Source of the DNA: Citrus sinensis
Taxonomy: Eukaryota; Streptophyta; Magnoliopsida; Sapindales; Rutaceae
Direction: 5' to 3'
Assembly: GCF_022201045.2 (NCBI RefSeq)
Contig: NC_068560.1
Coordinates: 36,853,001-36,917,000, forward strand
DNA: 64,000 nt
This document shows positions 1 through 11,733 of the stretch, in pieces (the stretch's first letter is position 1; every line of letters starts with the position of its first letter). Both the position numbers and the translations under genes were made by a program. The notes under the pieces were generated by a model. That model did no database searches. It was not told the origin of the DNA and saw nothing but the letters and a program-made list of their open reading frames with translations.

Positions 1-385
1 TTCTTTTTGATAAAAAAAAAAATACATGTGTATGATTGGTAGTTAATAGATAAAGAAGATAAAGAAATTAAATTTTATCTATACATTATCAGTTAAAAAC
101 ACATAACATAAAATTTTTTAAAACTCATAAGAACTCATATTAAAAGAGAATCTTTATCACAAATTGAGAGGCATAGGCACTAGGCAGAGTGTGAAGTGCA
201 ATTCTTTTGAAGCCCATTTTTGGCAATCATTGATTCAAAAACTGGGCCATTTTAGCCCAAAAATTGAAAGCCCAATACTTGGATCCAATCATCAGATTCA
301 CAGTCATGTCCCTCGCTTATCCTTGATCGACGACAACAATTCTAATCCTCACACTCGCCCTCGCAATAAACGCACAGTACTGAAA
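1..385. other. 5' flank and leader of the bL31c gene
   Basis: No gene is seen upstream of the bL31c start at 386. The first 150 bases are AT-rich; from about 200 the base composition rises, as in a leader. No confident TATA box. An open frame at 164-496 crosses the start codon and the first intron and is treated as chance. Confidence 0.5.
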
Positions 386-877
386 ATGGCGCAGACTTTA
401 CCCAACACATTCTTCCAAATCAAACCCTCTGCTCCAATTCTCCCCACCAGAAAGGTACTTTATTTTTCTTCATCTGAAATTACCCCAATTTTTTAAATTG
501 ATTAATTCTACTTGACTGTTATTCAGGTGAAGAACTGTGCAGCAACGGGCAGTGGTTACAGGACCCGGGCGGTGACGTGTCGAAAGAAGGACATACACCC
601 TCAATTCTACGAGGATGCAAAAGTGTACTGTAACGGTGAGCTCGTAATGACGACGGGTGGGACCCAGAAGGAGTACGTGGTGGATGTCTGGTCGGGAAAC
701 CATGCGTTTTACCTCGGCGGCCGCTCTGCTGTTGTCGTCGACGCCGACCAAGTCGAGAAGTTCCGTCAGAAGTTCGGAGGATTGTCTGAGATTATGGAAA
801 TTCCCGTGCTTAAAGGAGAGATTGTGTTGCCGCCTAAGCGCAAGTCCGCGGCCGCTAAAGGTGGCAAGAAGAAGTAG
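386..877 (+). CDS. RPL31: 50S ribosomal protein L31, chloroplastic (bL31c)
   Basis: Two exons, 386-454 and 527-877, separated by a 72-bp intron with GT at 455 and AG at 525-526; both exons are in phase, giving 139 aa. Exon 1 encodes a short Ser/Thr/Pro/Lys-containing N-terminus that looks like the front of a plastid transit peptide. Exon 2 holds the L31 core, with KKDIHPQFYEDAKVYCNG followed by the TTGGTQKEYVVDVWSGNHAF stretch and a basic Lys/Ala tail. Bacterial-type L31 binds the large subunit near the inter-subunit bridge; plant plastid forms are nuclear encoded and imported. The length fits the plant plastid family (about 140 aa). The start is the first ATG giving a transit-like leader that splices in frame. 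Single gene with no partner nearby; a mobile element begins 1.5 kb downstream. Identity is firm; the plastid location is inferred from family and leader. Confidence 0.92.
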
Positions 878-2322
878 AAATTTGGTACGGCGTTGTTTTG
901 AGGTAATTGGGGAATGTTTGTGAGTGGATGGATTTTATTTGATCGAATGATGTGTTGATATTTGAACGACAAACATTATTATCAAATTATATTTTTCATG
1001 CGTTTGGTTGCTCTGAAATTATCTCTCTGCCAGTTTGACGCTGATTTTATTCATACTGAGAAATGACTCTAGCATGATGATACTATTCGCTATGATTCAT
1101 CCTTAACCCCTTATCCATATGGTATTAGTGGCTTGAGAAAGCTTACAGTGGAAGGACTTCTATAATGCTGAGTGATGATTGCGTGTTTCTTGTGGTGTAG
1201 CAAGTTCATCCAAAATCAAGTTGCTGTATTCTACTCAGATTAATTTTTCATGGACATAGATTACATTTAAAGCAGGCACATGGTTGCAACCTGAGAATGC
1301 CTTGATGGCTTATTTAGTAGACCACCCTAGTACATGATGCTGTGCACATAAGTGCTACTCGCCAGTCATGGATGGCTTATTTCGTAGCCCGGCAGAGGGC
1401 AACAGCCAGTAACATGTTTACACACAAATCTGGGCGCAGACACTTAGTATATAGAGGATCTATTTAGTAGACAATAAACGGACAGTCGAAGCAGTAATGT
1501 TGTAGATATAATAAAGATGGTTTTCTCAGTCAAGACTGATGCAGTTGTGCTTGATAATTGGATCAACAGTTGAAATAACAGAAACATGCAAATCCAGGGA
1601 ATTGTGCATGACAAGCTCCATGACTTGCACCTTCCCAGTTCCTGCACTGATGATTACAGTTTCCTGAGTTTGCACAATGCACAAAATCCTGACCACGTTT
1701 TGCTTCGCCTCTCGCAGATTTTTGCTTCCACAGTTGTGTGAATTATTTCACACACACATGTATTACAATGCACAGACCTCTCTGGAGGTGGAATCATATG
1801 AAGATACATAAGAAAGATGCTATGGCATACCAGTGGAAACAAAGAGAAAGAAGAAAATGAACAAGAGGGTGTAACTAGCTGGATGACTGATAAGTTTAGC
1901 CATATCTCTCTCTTTCTTGAAAATCATAAGTAGGGTCTCCCTTTTGGACCGGTAGTTCATTGTTATTTATAGCTCAATTCACCATTGTTATCCTTTGTTT
2001 TAGTTGATGATATCACTCGTCTGGATGATTAGATGAATTTCCTGTTGGTAGTATGTCAGTAAGCTCAAATTGAAGAAAAAACGAGAACCAAGTCAATAAG
2101 TTGGACAATGCTTCTTCTAAAAGATGATGAACATGAACATGTTCAACTAAAATGGCTGTGTGACTCGCCGTGCAAAACAAATTGTGCTCGTCATCCTCTC
2201 ATGGCGCTATTTTTTTAATCCTCCCAATATGACAGGTCCAAGGACCTGAGCCAGAATGGGCCTTTGCATTTTGACTGATCTCTTTGAGCCTCGAGTTCGA
2301 CCCATGTACATTGTTTTGGTGA
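878..2322. other. intergenic stretch downstream of bL31c
   Basis: The first 150-300 bases probably contain the 3' UTR. Beyond that I see no ORF with family-like sequence; the short frames at 1444-1647 and 1654-1842 on the minus strand have no recognisable motif. Nothing else supportable. Confidence 0.5.
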
Positions 2323-2330
2323 ATTTCAAC

Positions 2331-3324
2331 TAGGGATGGCAATGGAGAGGGGAGGGGAGGGGAGGGGACCAATCTCTCTGTACCCATCCCCGATATTTTA
2401 TGTATGTTTCTGTCCCCTCTCCATCCCCGTCAAAATTATTTAAGAGAATTCTCATTTCCTCTCCGAATAATAACAGGGGATCCTCGAGAGTCCCCGATTC
2501 TCGAATAACTAATACATTTTTTTTATTTTCGATTTTAAGTTAATCATATTAAAATAAAAGTAAAGTTCAAAATATATCTTACATTAATATCCATTACAAA
2601 TGTCACATACGTTAAATTAGTAAGTAATGCAGCATGCAAAGGATACAAACTATCATGAACAAATTAATAGCCTAATACAAAATTATTACAAATAAAATCA
2701 AATTTAGATTCAAAATTAACTTTTCAATGGTGGCGTGGACACTTTATAAATGTGGACTATTCCCTTTTACAACACAATAGTTAAGTCGAAGCAAATCAAG
2801 AGCAAATATTAGATTAGATTAGATATTAAAATTGTGATTTGTTGTGGGCAATTATAACATTTAAAAATAAATAAAAAATAGGTTTAAGATAAATAAAAAA
2901 TAGATTTAAGTTTAAAATATTTAATGAATATTAAAATTAAAATAAAGTTTTGAGCTAATAAAATATGTCCGGTCTTTTTAATGTCCTAAATAAAAATTTA
3001 GGACTTTAATTAGTTAATTAGGCCTAAAAGTTTAATAATATAAATATTTTGATATTTTTTATTTTTACCAATACTTATAATTTTATTATTTATTTATTAA
3101 TAATTTTAAAAAATAAAAATTAAATTAAAAAATAAAATGGAGAAATGGGTAGGGGATGGGGATTCCACCTCATCTCCGTCTCCTTCCTGAATAAGAAATT
3201 TGGTAAAAAATTTCTCCATCTCTTTCCCAAATAAAAAATTGAATATAAAATTATTCTCATACCTTTCTCAAATGAGAAAAATCTCTAAAAATACCCGTCC
3301 GCGTAAGGATTTTTACCATCCGTA
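2331..3324 (+). mobile_element. non-autonomous hAT-type element, copy 1 (994 bp)
   Basis: It starts TAGGGATGGCAATGG and ends TTTTTACCATCCGTA, an imperfect terminal inverted repeat. It is flanked by a perfect 8-bp target-site duplication ATTTCAAC (2323-2330 and 3325-3332), the length typical of hAT elements. The ends are GC-rich (GGGGA runs), the middle is extremely AT-rich and there is no transposase frame. The same sequence occurs inverted at 11734-12743 and as a longer relative at 34381-35712. It must have been mobilised in trans. The superfamily call rests on TSD length and TIR style. Confidence 0.85.
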
Positions 3325-3332
3325 ATTTCAAC

Positions 3333-3893
3333 CAAATTCATTTAAACACAATTCCCTGTTTGCAATTTGCTTGGACAGCAAATATTTAGAACTGTACACT
3401 TTATTGACATTTTCTAGTTCTCTGCATTAATTAATTAAAGAAAATTTGTCTAAATGCTGTTACGTGTCATTATAAAGATGAAAGTCGGTGTGGTAATTAA
3501 TGGCAAGAGAAATATCATGATAATAAGTTAAATCACATGGCTCCAAAAATCCATGGCAACGTCTCCTATTGAAAATCACACTTGCTCAAAATCGGACCAG
3601 CTAGAAAAATTTTATCTATGCAAAGTAAATTCACTATTTAATGCACATCGTCATCCACCCATCAGTATTTCAACATCTTTACATCAACAAATTTGAATTA
3701 CCCTGCCCGAGAATAAAAAAGAATAAAGAATAAAGAGGGGAAAAAAAAAAAAAGAAACCTCCGTATACTGTCTGGCTGCCACGTTCGAACTGTTTTCTTT
3801 AGAAAGCTATGCAACATTGATCCTTACCAGAATCTTTGAGTTATTTAATTAATATTCACTTCTGGTTGTCGGGCATATTTTTTGGCACTCCGT
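3333..3893. other. AT-rich spacer
   Basis: No gene-like frame. Contains a purine-rich A/G run near 3717-3755. Nothing further seen. Confidence 0.4.
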
Positions 3894-3902
3894 TTTATCT
3901 AT

Positions 3903-4104
3903 GAGTAATGATACAGTCACAAACTCTTGTATAAATTTATTTTGTACAAACTGATGTGGCATAATAAGATTGCTTGAATTAAATATCACTTGGCCCACAT
4001 GATTTGTTTTTATTAATTTATATTTTCATTCAACCAATGAATTAATTCCACGTCAGTTTGTACAAAATAAATTTGTACAAGAGTTTGTGGCTGTATCATT
4101 ACTC
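3903..4104. mobile_element. MULE-type MITE, 202 bp
   Basis: The two ends are near-perfect inverted repeats of roughly 57 bp: the left begins GAGTAATGATACAGTCACAA and the right ends with its complement ...CTGTATCATTACTC. A perfect 9-bp duplication TTTATCTAT flanks it (3894-3902 and 4105-4113). Nine-base TSDs with long TIRs are the hallmark of Mutator-like elements. It has no coding capacity. The near identity of its arms suggests a fairly recent insertion or strong hairpin conservation. Confidence 0.9.
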
Positions 4105-4113
4105 TTTATCTAT

Positions 4114-4685
4114 ACATTTCTTGTTACCAAGGAAATTTTTGATAGCTATATAATGTATCGAAAAGTAATAGCAGTAATTACGGTGGAGCTGTTTTACATC
4201 GGATTATAAAAATAGATACATATTTATTATTTATCTTAATGATTATATGATCATCAATAATGCTCCGAGCAATTCTAATATAGTCGGACCCAAAATAATA
4301 AATGTGGACGGCATAAATTCAACAGCCAATGGCGCCCAGCCCCTTATATATGCCCACCTCCTTTAAATATAAACGCATAATTACCCTCAAAGCAAAATCT
4401 TGAATTTGATTGTCTCCAAAATAAACAAGTGGCCCCTTGTATATGTTAGAGTTGTTAAAGTACAGTCTCGATCTTTATCTGTTCGTCAATTGCTTGAATG
4501 GATAGAGGAGTTGCTCTGCTCGCTGTTGGGTCATGTGACTGGTTCACCTTCAACATGGCAAATGACAGGAGCATTTGTTGTTTTGTTTTATCGTAAACCA
4601 AGAAGAAGCGATACAATAATTGCGGTATTGACAGTACAATTATTTAAAGTGATTCAAGATTATACAAGATTCTAAATTTAGTGTT
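4114..4685. other. spacer with an unrecognised 91-codon open frame (4400-4675, +)
   Basis: The frame at 4400-4675 encodes 91 residues, preceded by TATA-like motifs (TTATATATG near 4345, TTTAAATATAAA near 4371). I recognise no domain. The composition (several Trp, Leu and Ser, no repeats) is not obviously random, but the frame is short and lies just before an LTR-like repeat. It could be a decayed gene piece or chance. Confidence 0.25.
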
Positions 4686-5187
4686 GCGAAAGTGACTATC
4701 ACAAACAGTTGTAAGTTAAACGAAAATAATTTTTTTTTTGTGATTAAAATAGGATGTGTACTCTAAATAAATAGTTATAAAAATAAAATAATAAATTTAA
4801 AGTAAAAATCAATCATAAGAGATACAAATTTTATATAGAAAACTCAAAGTGAAATAAATTATGGGACCATAGTCCGATATAATCTTTTACTATATTAATG
4901 AGATTACAGCATTAATTTTTCTCTAGATAATACCATATGCTACCAACATCAAGAATCTCAATATTATTAGTTTACACTTTACAGTAACAGTCTCATAATT
5001 GTCGCTCTAACAAGTAGATATCTTAAATAATAGCCAAAGAGAGATAAAATTAAATTTAAGACCAATAAAATTATAAAGGATGATGTTAGAAATTTACCCT
5101 CAAAATTTAAGAGAAAACAAATTTAATTTCACCTTCCGAGTATCTAATTAAAAATTGAATTTATTATTCCTAAATTGTAACCTCTAC
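4686..5187 (-). repeat. LTR-like repeat, copy A (uninterrupted)
   Basis: About 500 bp that aligns by eye along its whole length with 30523-30779 joined to 33236-33455. Shared blocks include a Cys-free CA-rich start (CACAAACAGTTGTAAG versus CACACAAGCAGTTACAAG), the ATGAGATTA block, and CAACATCAAGAATCTCA where copy B carries a 2.46-kb insertion. Copy B lies next to a primer-binding-site-like GCTCTGATACCA, so the repeat is best read as a retroelement LTR in minus orientation. Both copies are well diverged. Boundaries are approximate. Confidence 0.6.
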
Positions 5188-5189
5188 TG

Positions 5190-5218
5190 TTTTTTTCCCC
5201 CCCCCCCCCCCCCCCCCC
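5190..5218. repeat. T/C homopolymer junction
   Basis: Seven T followed by 22 C. It directly follows the LTR-like repeat. Run lengths in such tracts are often unreliable in assemblies. Confidence 0.8.
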
Positions 5219-7735
5219 ACTTTCTTTTTCACGCAGACGCTCTCCAGGGCAGCGGCTTTCACTTGTTTTTATAAACAAATTTCATGGCAAATTTCATTTA
5301 TCTCTTTCAAATTTCTTTAATTATTTAATTGTTCAAATTTATTAAACTTTAAATTTAAACCACCCGAATGAGATGGACCCAGCAATTGGAACACCAGTTT
5401 CCCCTTTACATCAAACTTATATACCTTAATGGTTTGTTGAAAGCCAAAAAAAAAAAAACAATAACATGATTGATCTGAGAACTGGATGCATGAGAATTGG
5501 CGTTAATAGGCGACAATGATGCTGGCTGCGGTTGGCACTGGACTAGAATCTCTGGCATCGAAGGACAAAGGGAAACCAGTGCACACGTGGCTTCAAATGA
5601 AAAAGATTGGCTTCTGTTTTATTGCGCTGGGTTTTAAAACTTTGGCCCAGCAAAAGTAACGCTTTCTTGTTCCAACTTTTCGTGGCTCTGTTTAAAACCA
5701 CTCGCAATTAACAAATGGCAATAGTTTACACTTCCAAAGTTGAGAGGGCACAGGGACATCGCTAATGGGGGGTAACCTTTTTATTTTTGTTTCATTGCTA
5801 TATACAACCAGGGACTGGATATAGATATTTGTTTCTACTGTTGTCCAAAGATCTACAGAGCATTAGATTTAAAAGTCCACCACTACTATTCGTAATATAA
5901 GGAGAGAAATCTACTTTTATTTATAAAAAAAGAAAAAAAGAAAAAGAAAAGCCCTGTTCATTTCGAACTTATGTCCTCAATATGATATAAAAATGACATT
6001 GAAGTGTTAGTCGAAATGGTGCATATGAGATAACTTTGTACAAAGCAACATGTTTCAAATACTTTTAAAAATACGTTAAAAAAAAAAATAAAGGTTTAGG
6101 ATCCTATTTGTCCTTATCCATCCTTTCTTTTGGGCTAAAACGCGATCATTTTATTACTTTCCTTCGTTGATGTGGTTGATTTGCTTCATGTATAAGAAAA
6201 AAAAACCCATAAATTCTGGTAATCCATATGCACTGTGCGTGCGTAATATGTGTTCTTGTCCGTTATCAGTTAATTGACACGAGTCATGAACTTTTCGCTT
6301 TTCTTCTTAGGGGAGGCAAGCCTCTTAATATTGACACAAGTCAGATATGCTTTGGATAAGATTCATCGTAACAATTTATTTATATGGCATCTCGTAAATT
6401 TTAACCCTGCTTTTTGTTTACTGACATAATATGCCTTGATTTATATATACTATAAGTTGATATATAGTCCTTTCACTAACGATAAAATAATCTGAAAATA
6501 TCTAATGCAATCTTCTTTGAGATCACACTGTGCACAAGTCAAGACAGTGATATGAAGTGATCAAATTGGCAAGTGTATGTGCATAAAAACAGAGACATGA
6601 TCACATGAAGCATCAAATGTTGTAGTATCAGGACAAATAAAAGGAAATAACAGGAAAAAGTTTGCTTAAACTTAACCCTATCCGCTTAATTTTTCTAACC
6701 AAATGGGTGATTAATAAGTACCCAGTAGCATGTAAATAATATTAGTGCAAGGCCACTAGTGTTTTAGATATTAAAAAAAAAAAAAAAAACTAAGCGAAAA
6801 GGTCCAAAGTGGGAAGCAAAATGATTGCATAACCACGATTGAGATTAAAATCCTCCAGAAATGTTGGCTTGAGAAAAGGGTTTGATCAAAGTTAATAGGT
6901 TGGGTAGGCACTCGCTCAATCCAAATAAATCCCAGAGAGGTGCATTATTATCGCCTTTACTTTCTCCGGGACCCAAGTTGATTGTAAGTTTTCTATTCTT
7001 TTTTTTTTTTTTTTTAAAGCAAATTGTAACTTTTAACAATCAAACATCACCTTTACCTAATCTTAATTATATCATTATTCATATTATGGGAGCAGAAAGT
7101 TATGCAGAGCCCAGAGAGATTAAAGCAGATTAGTAACTAATCTTTTTTTTACTTTGAGGCCAGCGCACATCAATTTAGTGTTTCACTCCTGTTAGTTCAT
7201 ATTACATACCATGTAATATACTTAGGCTTGAGGCAATTTATGCAGCATGTATGCCACTTACGAACAATATATATTCTGGAGGGAGTTTGCAATTGGAAGA
7301 TGAGATCAGCCTAAGTTGGCTCATGATTCTCATCTAACGTCTATGGATTTACTTTAACCATTTAAAAATGGAGTTTTAAAGGTTTAATAACTATTCATAA
7401 AAGAGAACCTGCCGTTTCTGAAACAATTAAAAAGATTTAAAGAATCATGAAACATGATACGGACGCTCAACCTACATCACACTATCGTTCTAAATCTCCA
7501 ATTAATGATGTTATACTCTAAAAAAAGATTTAAAGAGATTATCCAGCTTTCGTTTAATGGGTCATTAGGCACGAAAATCAGTAGACAGATATAATTATTC
7601 ACCAAATGTAAATACGTGCAATATGCGCAATCTGAATGAAGAACAGGCTATATCGCGTGTCTGACGGAGCCTGGAAATCGAATTGCCCTATGGTCAGTAC
7701 TGAAGAAGACAGTCTTAATTCTAATTCGAAAGAAA

Positions 7736-7741
<6 letters not shown>

Positions 7742-7768
<27 letters not shown>
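7742..7768. repeat. (TA)n microsatellite
   Basis: A run of alternating A and T of about 25 bases following a poly-A tract. Confidence 0.8.
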
Positions 7769-8271
7769 GATTTTCCCACAGTGAAAGCAAACTCTCTTTC
7801 TAAAGTTGCTTTGGTGTCGTTAGTTCAGGGTCACGTGAAATCTCTTTCTTCCGTACGCACAGCAGGGCAAGGGCAGGAGCTGGGCGTGAAAATTTGGTCT
7901 CAGACTCAGTACTGGGCAAGTCGATTTTACTAGCTTTCTTGAATCGATCAAAGAATGTTTCAACTTTCATGGGTTCATCATTAATCACAACAGTGCCATT
8001 TGAGCAATTAGCATATATCTTAATTTTACTATCAGTTCAGACTTCAGTGCCTGAGCCTTTTTCTTGTAAGCTCATGATTTTCCCATGCAAAGAAAAAACA
8101 GTAGCAAAGATTCACGTCCTTAACAGTTCACACCAACCAATTTGCTTTGCTGTGTTGTAAAGTTTTGGCAATTAGAAGTAGGATGATTAATTTTCCCAAA
8201 TGGCACTCGTGAATTTGTGGTTCGAACCCGATTAATTAAAGGGATTTGAGTAGTTGAGAGTATGAAATTGG

Positions 8272-8298
8272 TTTTTTTTTTTTTGGGGGGGGGGGGGG
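8272..8298. repeat. T13/G14 homopolymer junction
   Basis: Thirteen T followed directly by fourteen G. A similar T12/G10 junction lies at 13931-13952 and a T7/C22 junction at 5190-5218. Confidence 0.8.
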
Positions 8299-8555
8299 AA
8301 TACTGGATAAAGAGCCAAAGGGCTCCACGTGAAAGATTAATCACTTTAATATTAATAAAGGGTGTGAATTATATGATATACTTTAAAATTTTCAGCATTA
8401 ATTAATTATTGCTTTCGAAGTAACCATTTTCAACAGCATGATAATAACCACGGAAAGTTTACTCTTTGGAGGTGCAATTATATTGATTTCAAAACATCGT
8501 TTTGGTAACGAAAAGACCATCACATAAGTCATGTTAAAAAACGAGAGAAGAAAGT

Positions 8556-8616
8556 ATAATCATAATCATAATCATAATCAATCAAGTGTAATCATAATCA
8601 TAATCAATCAATCAAT
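8556..8616. repeat. (AATCAT)n / (AATC)n simple repeat
   Basis: Two blocks of AATCAT hexamers, each ending in AATC tetramers and separated by AAGTGT; an imperfect duplicated microsatellite. Confidence 0.8.
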
Positions 8617-9149
8617 TGTCCTAAGAAGCTAGCTAGTTACAAACTACTTATTACTCAGTGAATTTCCACATCACGTGGTGGGTGTACACAAATTTTGACC
8701 AAATAATACAAAATTATTATAAGTTTCTTTAGCCTAAGGTTACAAAAATTGTCCAAGACAATTCAAAACTACAGTAGCTTCTTGCGTACTGATCATGGAA
8801 CGTGCAGATAGATCATCACTCCAAAAACCAATATTGATGAGTGATATCAATACCCAAGACATAGCCGAAGAGACCTGAAAGTCTTGCCGACAAAATATAA
8901 TTAAATTCTCCAAATTAATTATAGCCAATGGGAAGTTTTTAAGTAATCAGAATTATAATTAGTTCTAATGGGCCATCATAAATGATAAAACAAGTTTCAC
9001 TTTTTTTTTTTCACATTCAACAAATTTGAGAAATTAAACAATTAATTAAAAATGTAAGTAACAGAGACAGAAAGTGGGCCCCTTTCCATTTCAAGAAAAT
9101 ATTAAAATATAAAAAAGGGGGAAAATTATTTATTTTAACTGTAGGTGGG

Positions 9150-9171
9150 GAGAGAGAGAGAGAGAGAGAGA
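9150..9171. repeat. (GA)n microsatellite upstream of the DUF4408 gene
   Basis: Eleven GA units about 280 bp before the TATA box of the downstream gene. GA repeats near plant promoters can bind BBR/BPC factors; whether this one does is unknown. Confidence 0.8.
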
Positions 9172-9432
9172 AAGAAGCCAAGAACATACCTAAAAGAAGA
9201 CATGTCCGTTAATCCACGTTGGCAGAGCTGTTGGGGTTTGGCCTCTGTCAGTCACTGCAACCACGTGTGCTCGTCCTGGTCCGGGCCGGGTTCGGTCCAA
9301 GCGTGCGCCGGGGGCTTCGTACGCTCACTTACTCCGACAGCCTCATTTTCAAAAATTTATTTATAATAATTTTATTATCCTGCTTATTTAGTCTATTTTT
9401 ATAAAACAGAAAAGGAATCTCTTTTAAAGTTC

Positions 9433-9440
9433 TATAAAAA
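9433..9440 (+). promoter_or_regulatory. probable TATA box of the DUF4408 gene
   Basis: TATAAAAA at 9433-9440, about 190 bp before the ATG at 9631, in a C/T-rich leader context. Transcription start is expected about 30 bp downstream. Based on consensus and position only. Confidence 0.6.
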
Positions 9441-9630
9441 GGCGCAACACGTCTATTGAAATCTTCAGTTTCCATTCGAAAACCCACCTAAAAATGACAA
9501 GCGCATAAAAACTTACCCATAAGCTCATTAATTTCCTGAGTTTCTCGCCGATTATTTTCTCGGAAAATCCTCCTCCACCTCTTTTAATCTTTCCTGCCGC
9601 TCAAGTTTCGTTCATTTTTCTATCTTAGTC

Positions 9631-10407
9631 ATGGATCCCTTCAAATTCAACAACGTCAAAGCCGAGAAAGCCAAAGCCATGAGAAACTTTAACCGTCAAA
9701 AAATCCTCAAAAAACTAGAAGTTTTCACGGCTTTGGCTCTGATGGCTTGGTCTTCTTATAATTACATCCCCGTCGCCGTTAAAATCTCAGCCGATTTCCT
9801 CCGCCACAACGTCGCCGTTTTCGGCCAGCCTCTCTACGTGTTCATCGCCGTCAACATGCTCATTGTAATCATCTCCGTTTTGTCCCTTCAGAAACCCGCG
9901 AAACAAGATTTCTACGACGAGTACGTCAGCATCACCAACCGGAGCTCCACCGCCACCTCAGCCAAAGACGACCAAAAACCGGCCCCGGAAGTAACTGTCT
10001 CGGACAATCAAATTGCTTGCGTGGATAATGTGGTAAATTCACCAGTTGAGGCCAAGGCTGCTGCTCCAGAACCACTGGAGGATTGTGAACTGCCGAAGCG
10101 TGCGGTTTCTGCGGTTGGTACAGTGACTGAGGCGAAGGAGTACAGGAGGACTCGATCTGAGAGGCTTGATAGGAAGGGGAATAGGCGGGAGGTGTTGAGA
10201 AGATCAGAGACGTTGATCAAGCGTGCGGATCAAGATAATGAGGGGAGGAGATCGAGTGAGATGGATGATTTGAGCAGTGAAGAGTTCAGGATGACCATTG
10301 AGACTTTCATTGCTTCCAAGAGAAAAACTTTAATTGAAGAGAACACGCTTGATCTTAAGCTTGAAAATAAACAAAGCTTGGCTCTCACTTTGAGTGCTGT
10401 TAACTAA
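9631..10407 (+). CDS. DUF4408/DUF761 domain-containing membrane protein
   Basis: Single exon, 258 aa. Residues about 29-49 and 68-90 form two hydrophobic segments around KISADFLRHNVAVFGQPLYV, the arrangement seen at the N-terminus of plant DUF4408 proteins. The middle (about 95-220) is low-complexity, polar and acidic/basic mixed. The C-terminal EEFRMTIETFIASKRKTL (about residues 222-240) matches the DUF761 signature of the cotton-fibre-expressed family. The function of this family is not established; members are short membrane-anchored plant proteins. The N-terminus is rich in Lys and Ala with no cleavable signal peptide evident. The start follows a TATA box at 9433 and a pyrimidine-rich leader, and upstream in-frame stops support it. 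No close neighbour. Confidence 0.88.
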   Translation: MDPFKFNNVKAEKAKAMRNFNRQKILKKLEVFTALALMAWSSYNYIPVAVKISADFLRHNVAVFGQPLYVFIAVNMLIVIISVLSLQKPAKQDFYDEYVSITNRSSTATSAKDDQKPAPEVTVSDNQIACVDNVVNSPVEAKAAAPEPLEDCELPKRAVSAVGTVTEAKEYRRTRSERLDRKGNRREVLRRSETLIKRADQDNEGRRSSEMDDLSSEEFRMTIETFIASKRKTLIEENTLDLKLENKQSLALTLSAVN

Positions 10408-11725
10408 TTAAGGAAGGATGGATCAAGTGCATAACAATATCGTGGAAAAAACCAAATATTTTTACGGTGCTTTCCTTTTCTTTTTTTCCTTTTTTTTTAT
10501 TTTTAAAACTGTTCTTTTATGATCATGGGATGTACAGTGATATGGTATAATTCCCCTTTACGAGGAATTAGAGGCAAAAAAGACGTTATCCAATTTCTGG
10601 CTTTTTTTTCCAATATCATTTTGTGTCTTCTATTTTTGTGCTGTTTTGAAATCTGACACGCATTTTCGTGGGTGGTGTGCGATACTGAGGTGAGTTGATT
10701 GGTCAGGTCCACTCACGACTCATGCATATGGGGTTCATTTGCAGGATCTTTTACTTGTTCGTTGCATGGTAATAAGGTATATAGAGGATAACATATATGT
10801 ATCTTGAAAGCAGATTCGAGATTTTGGGTGTACTAGGACTGTTCGCGTTGTCCTGTCCTTATCTATTTGCCACGGTTAGTTTGTGGAGTATTTGCTTTGT
10901 CTCCCCGAATTTTACTAATTTATTTTTCTTAGCTTCATTTTCGTTTACCCCTTAATGAGATTCATTCAATTGCTGTTTCAGCTTTGTAGTCCTCGGAACG
11001 TGAAAAGACTCCGTAACATAGTGAAATCAAGGCACGAGAGCTTATTAATTACTACACAATCATTTTGATTTCAACACGATTGATTGCCTCTCCTTATGAC
11101 CCAAAATTTCTGGCTTTTTTCAAGTGCTAATAGAACCTATCTTTTAACGATGCAGAAAGGATGTGATTTTTATTTTTTATTTTTTAATTTAATGAAAGTT
11201 ATGGTAATCTTCTGATCATCTTATAAGAAAAAGCCACTATTGCTCTGTCTGTTTAGGCATGCTACTCTCTGGAGCATTAGACTAACTTAAAGCAATTAGA
11301 AAGCTTTTGTCTTAATACCTTTACTGGGCCACAGTCATAATTAGCTACACTAAGTGGGTTGTTTGAGAAACTTTTAATTTATTTTACTCTGGATTCAGAA
11401 AAGAAAATGATATTCTACGCATGCAAATCAAGGTTACCACTTCCGCTGTCTCGATCTGCCTCTCTGGTAGCGACATGTCAAAAATTACATTCCAATTACC
11501 ATTCTTCTTTTCATTTTCCCATTATTTCTTTCTTTCAACTTATTTTCTGCTTTTCCGGCGACCCATTTTGAAGGGAAAAAAGAGTTGTGGGGGTGGCCAA
11601 GAAAGTTTTAAGGGAATGGCCAGTAGTGTTTGTTACATTTTATATATACATGCATATATATATATATATATAATTGTGGTGGGGCCTTGGCCTATTAGTA
11701 TTTTGTAATTTGTAGTGACTTCTTT
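10408..11725. other. 3' flank and spacer
   Basis: Probably 3' UTR for the first 150 bases, then a U-rich stretch. No gene-like frame. A (TA)n run lies at about 11651-11672, just before the hAT copy 2 insertion. Confidence 0.45.
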
Positions 11726-11733
11726 ATGATGAT

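Larger units (their letters stand above)
5220..9432. other. 4.2-kb intergenic region without a supported gene
   Basis: Only short AT-rich frames are present, none with family motifs. It contains several A/T homopolymers and the simple repeats listed separately. A box-B-like GGTTCGAACCC at about 8219 stands before a T run and could be a decayed SINE, but no box A or tail supports it. Confidence 0.5.

Noticed and set aside
8200..8300. Possible SINE from GGTTCGAACCC followed by a T-rich tail
   Set aside because: No box A at the right distance and no target-site duplication; the T run is part of a T/G homopolymer.
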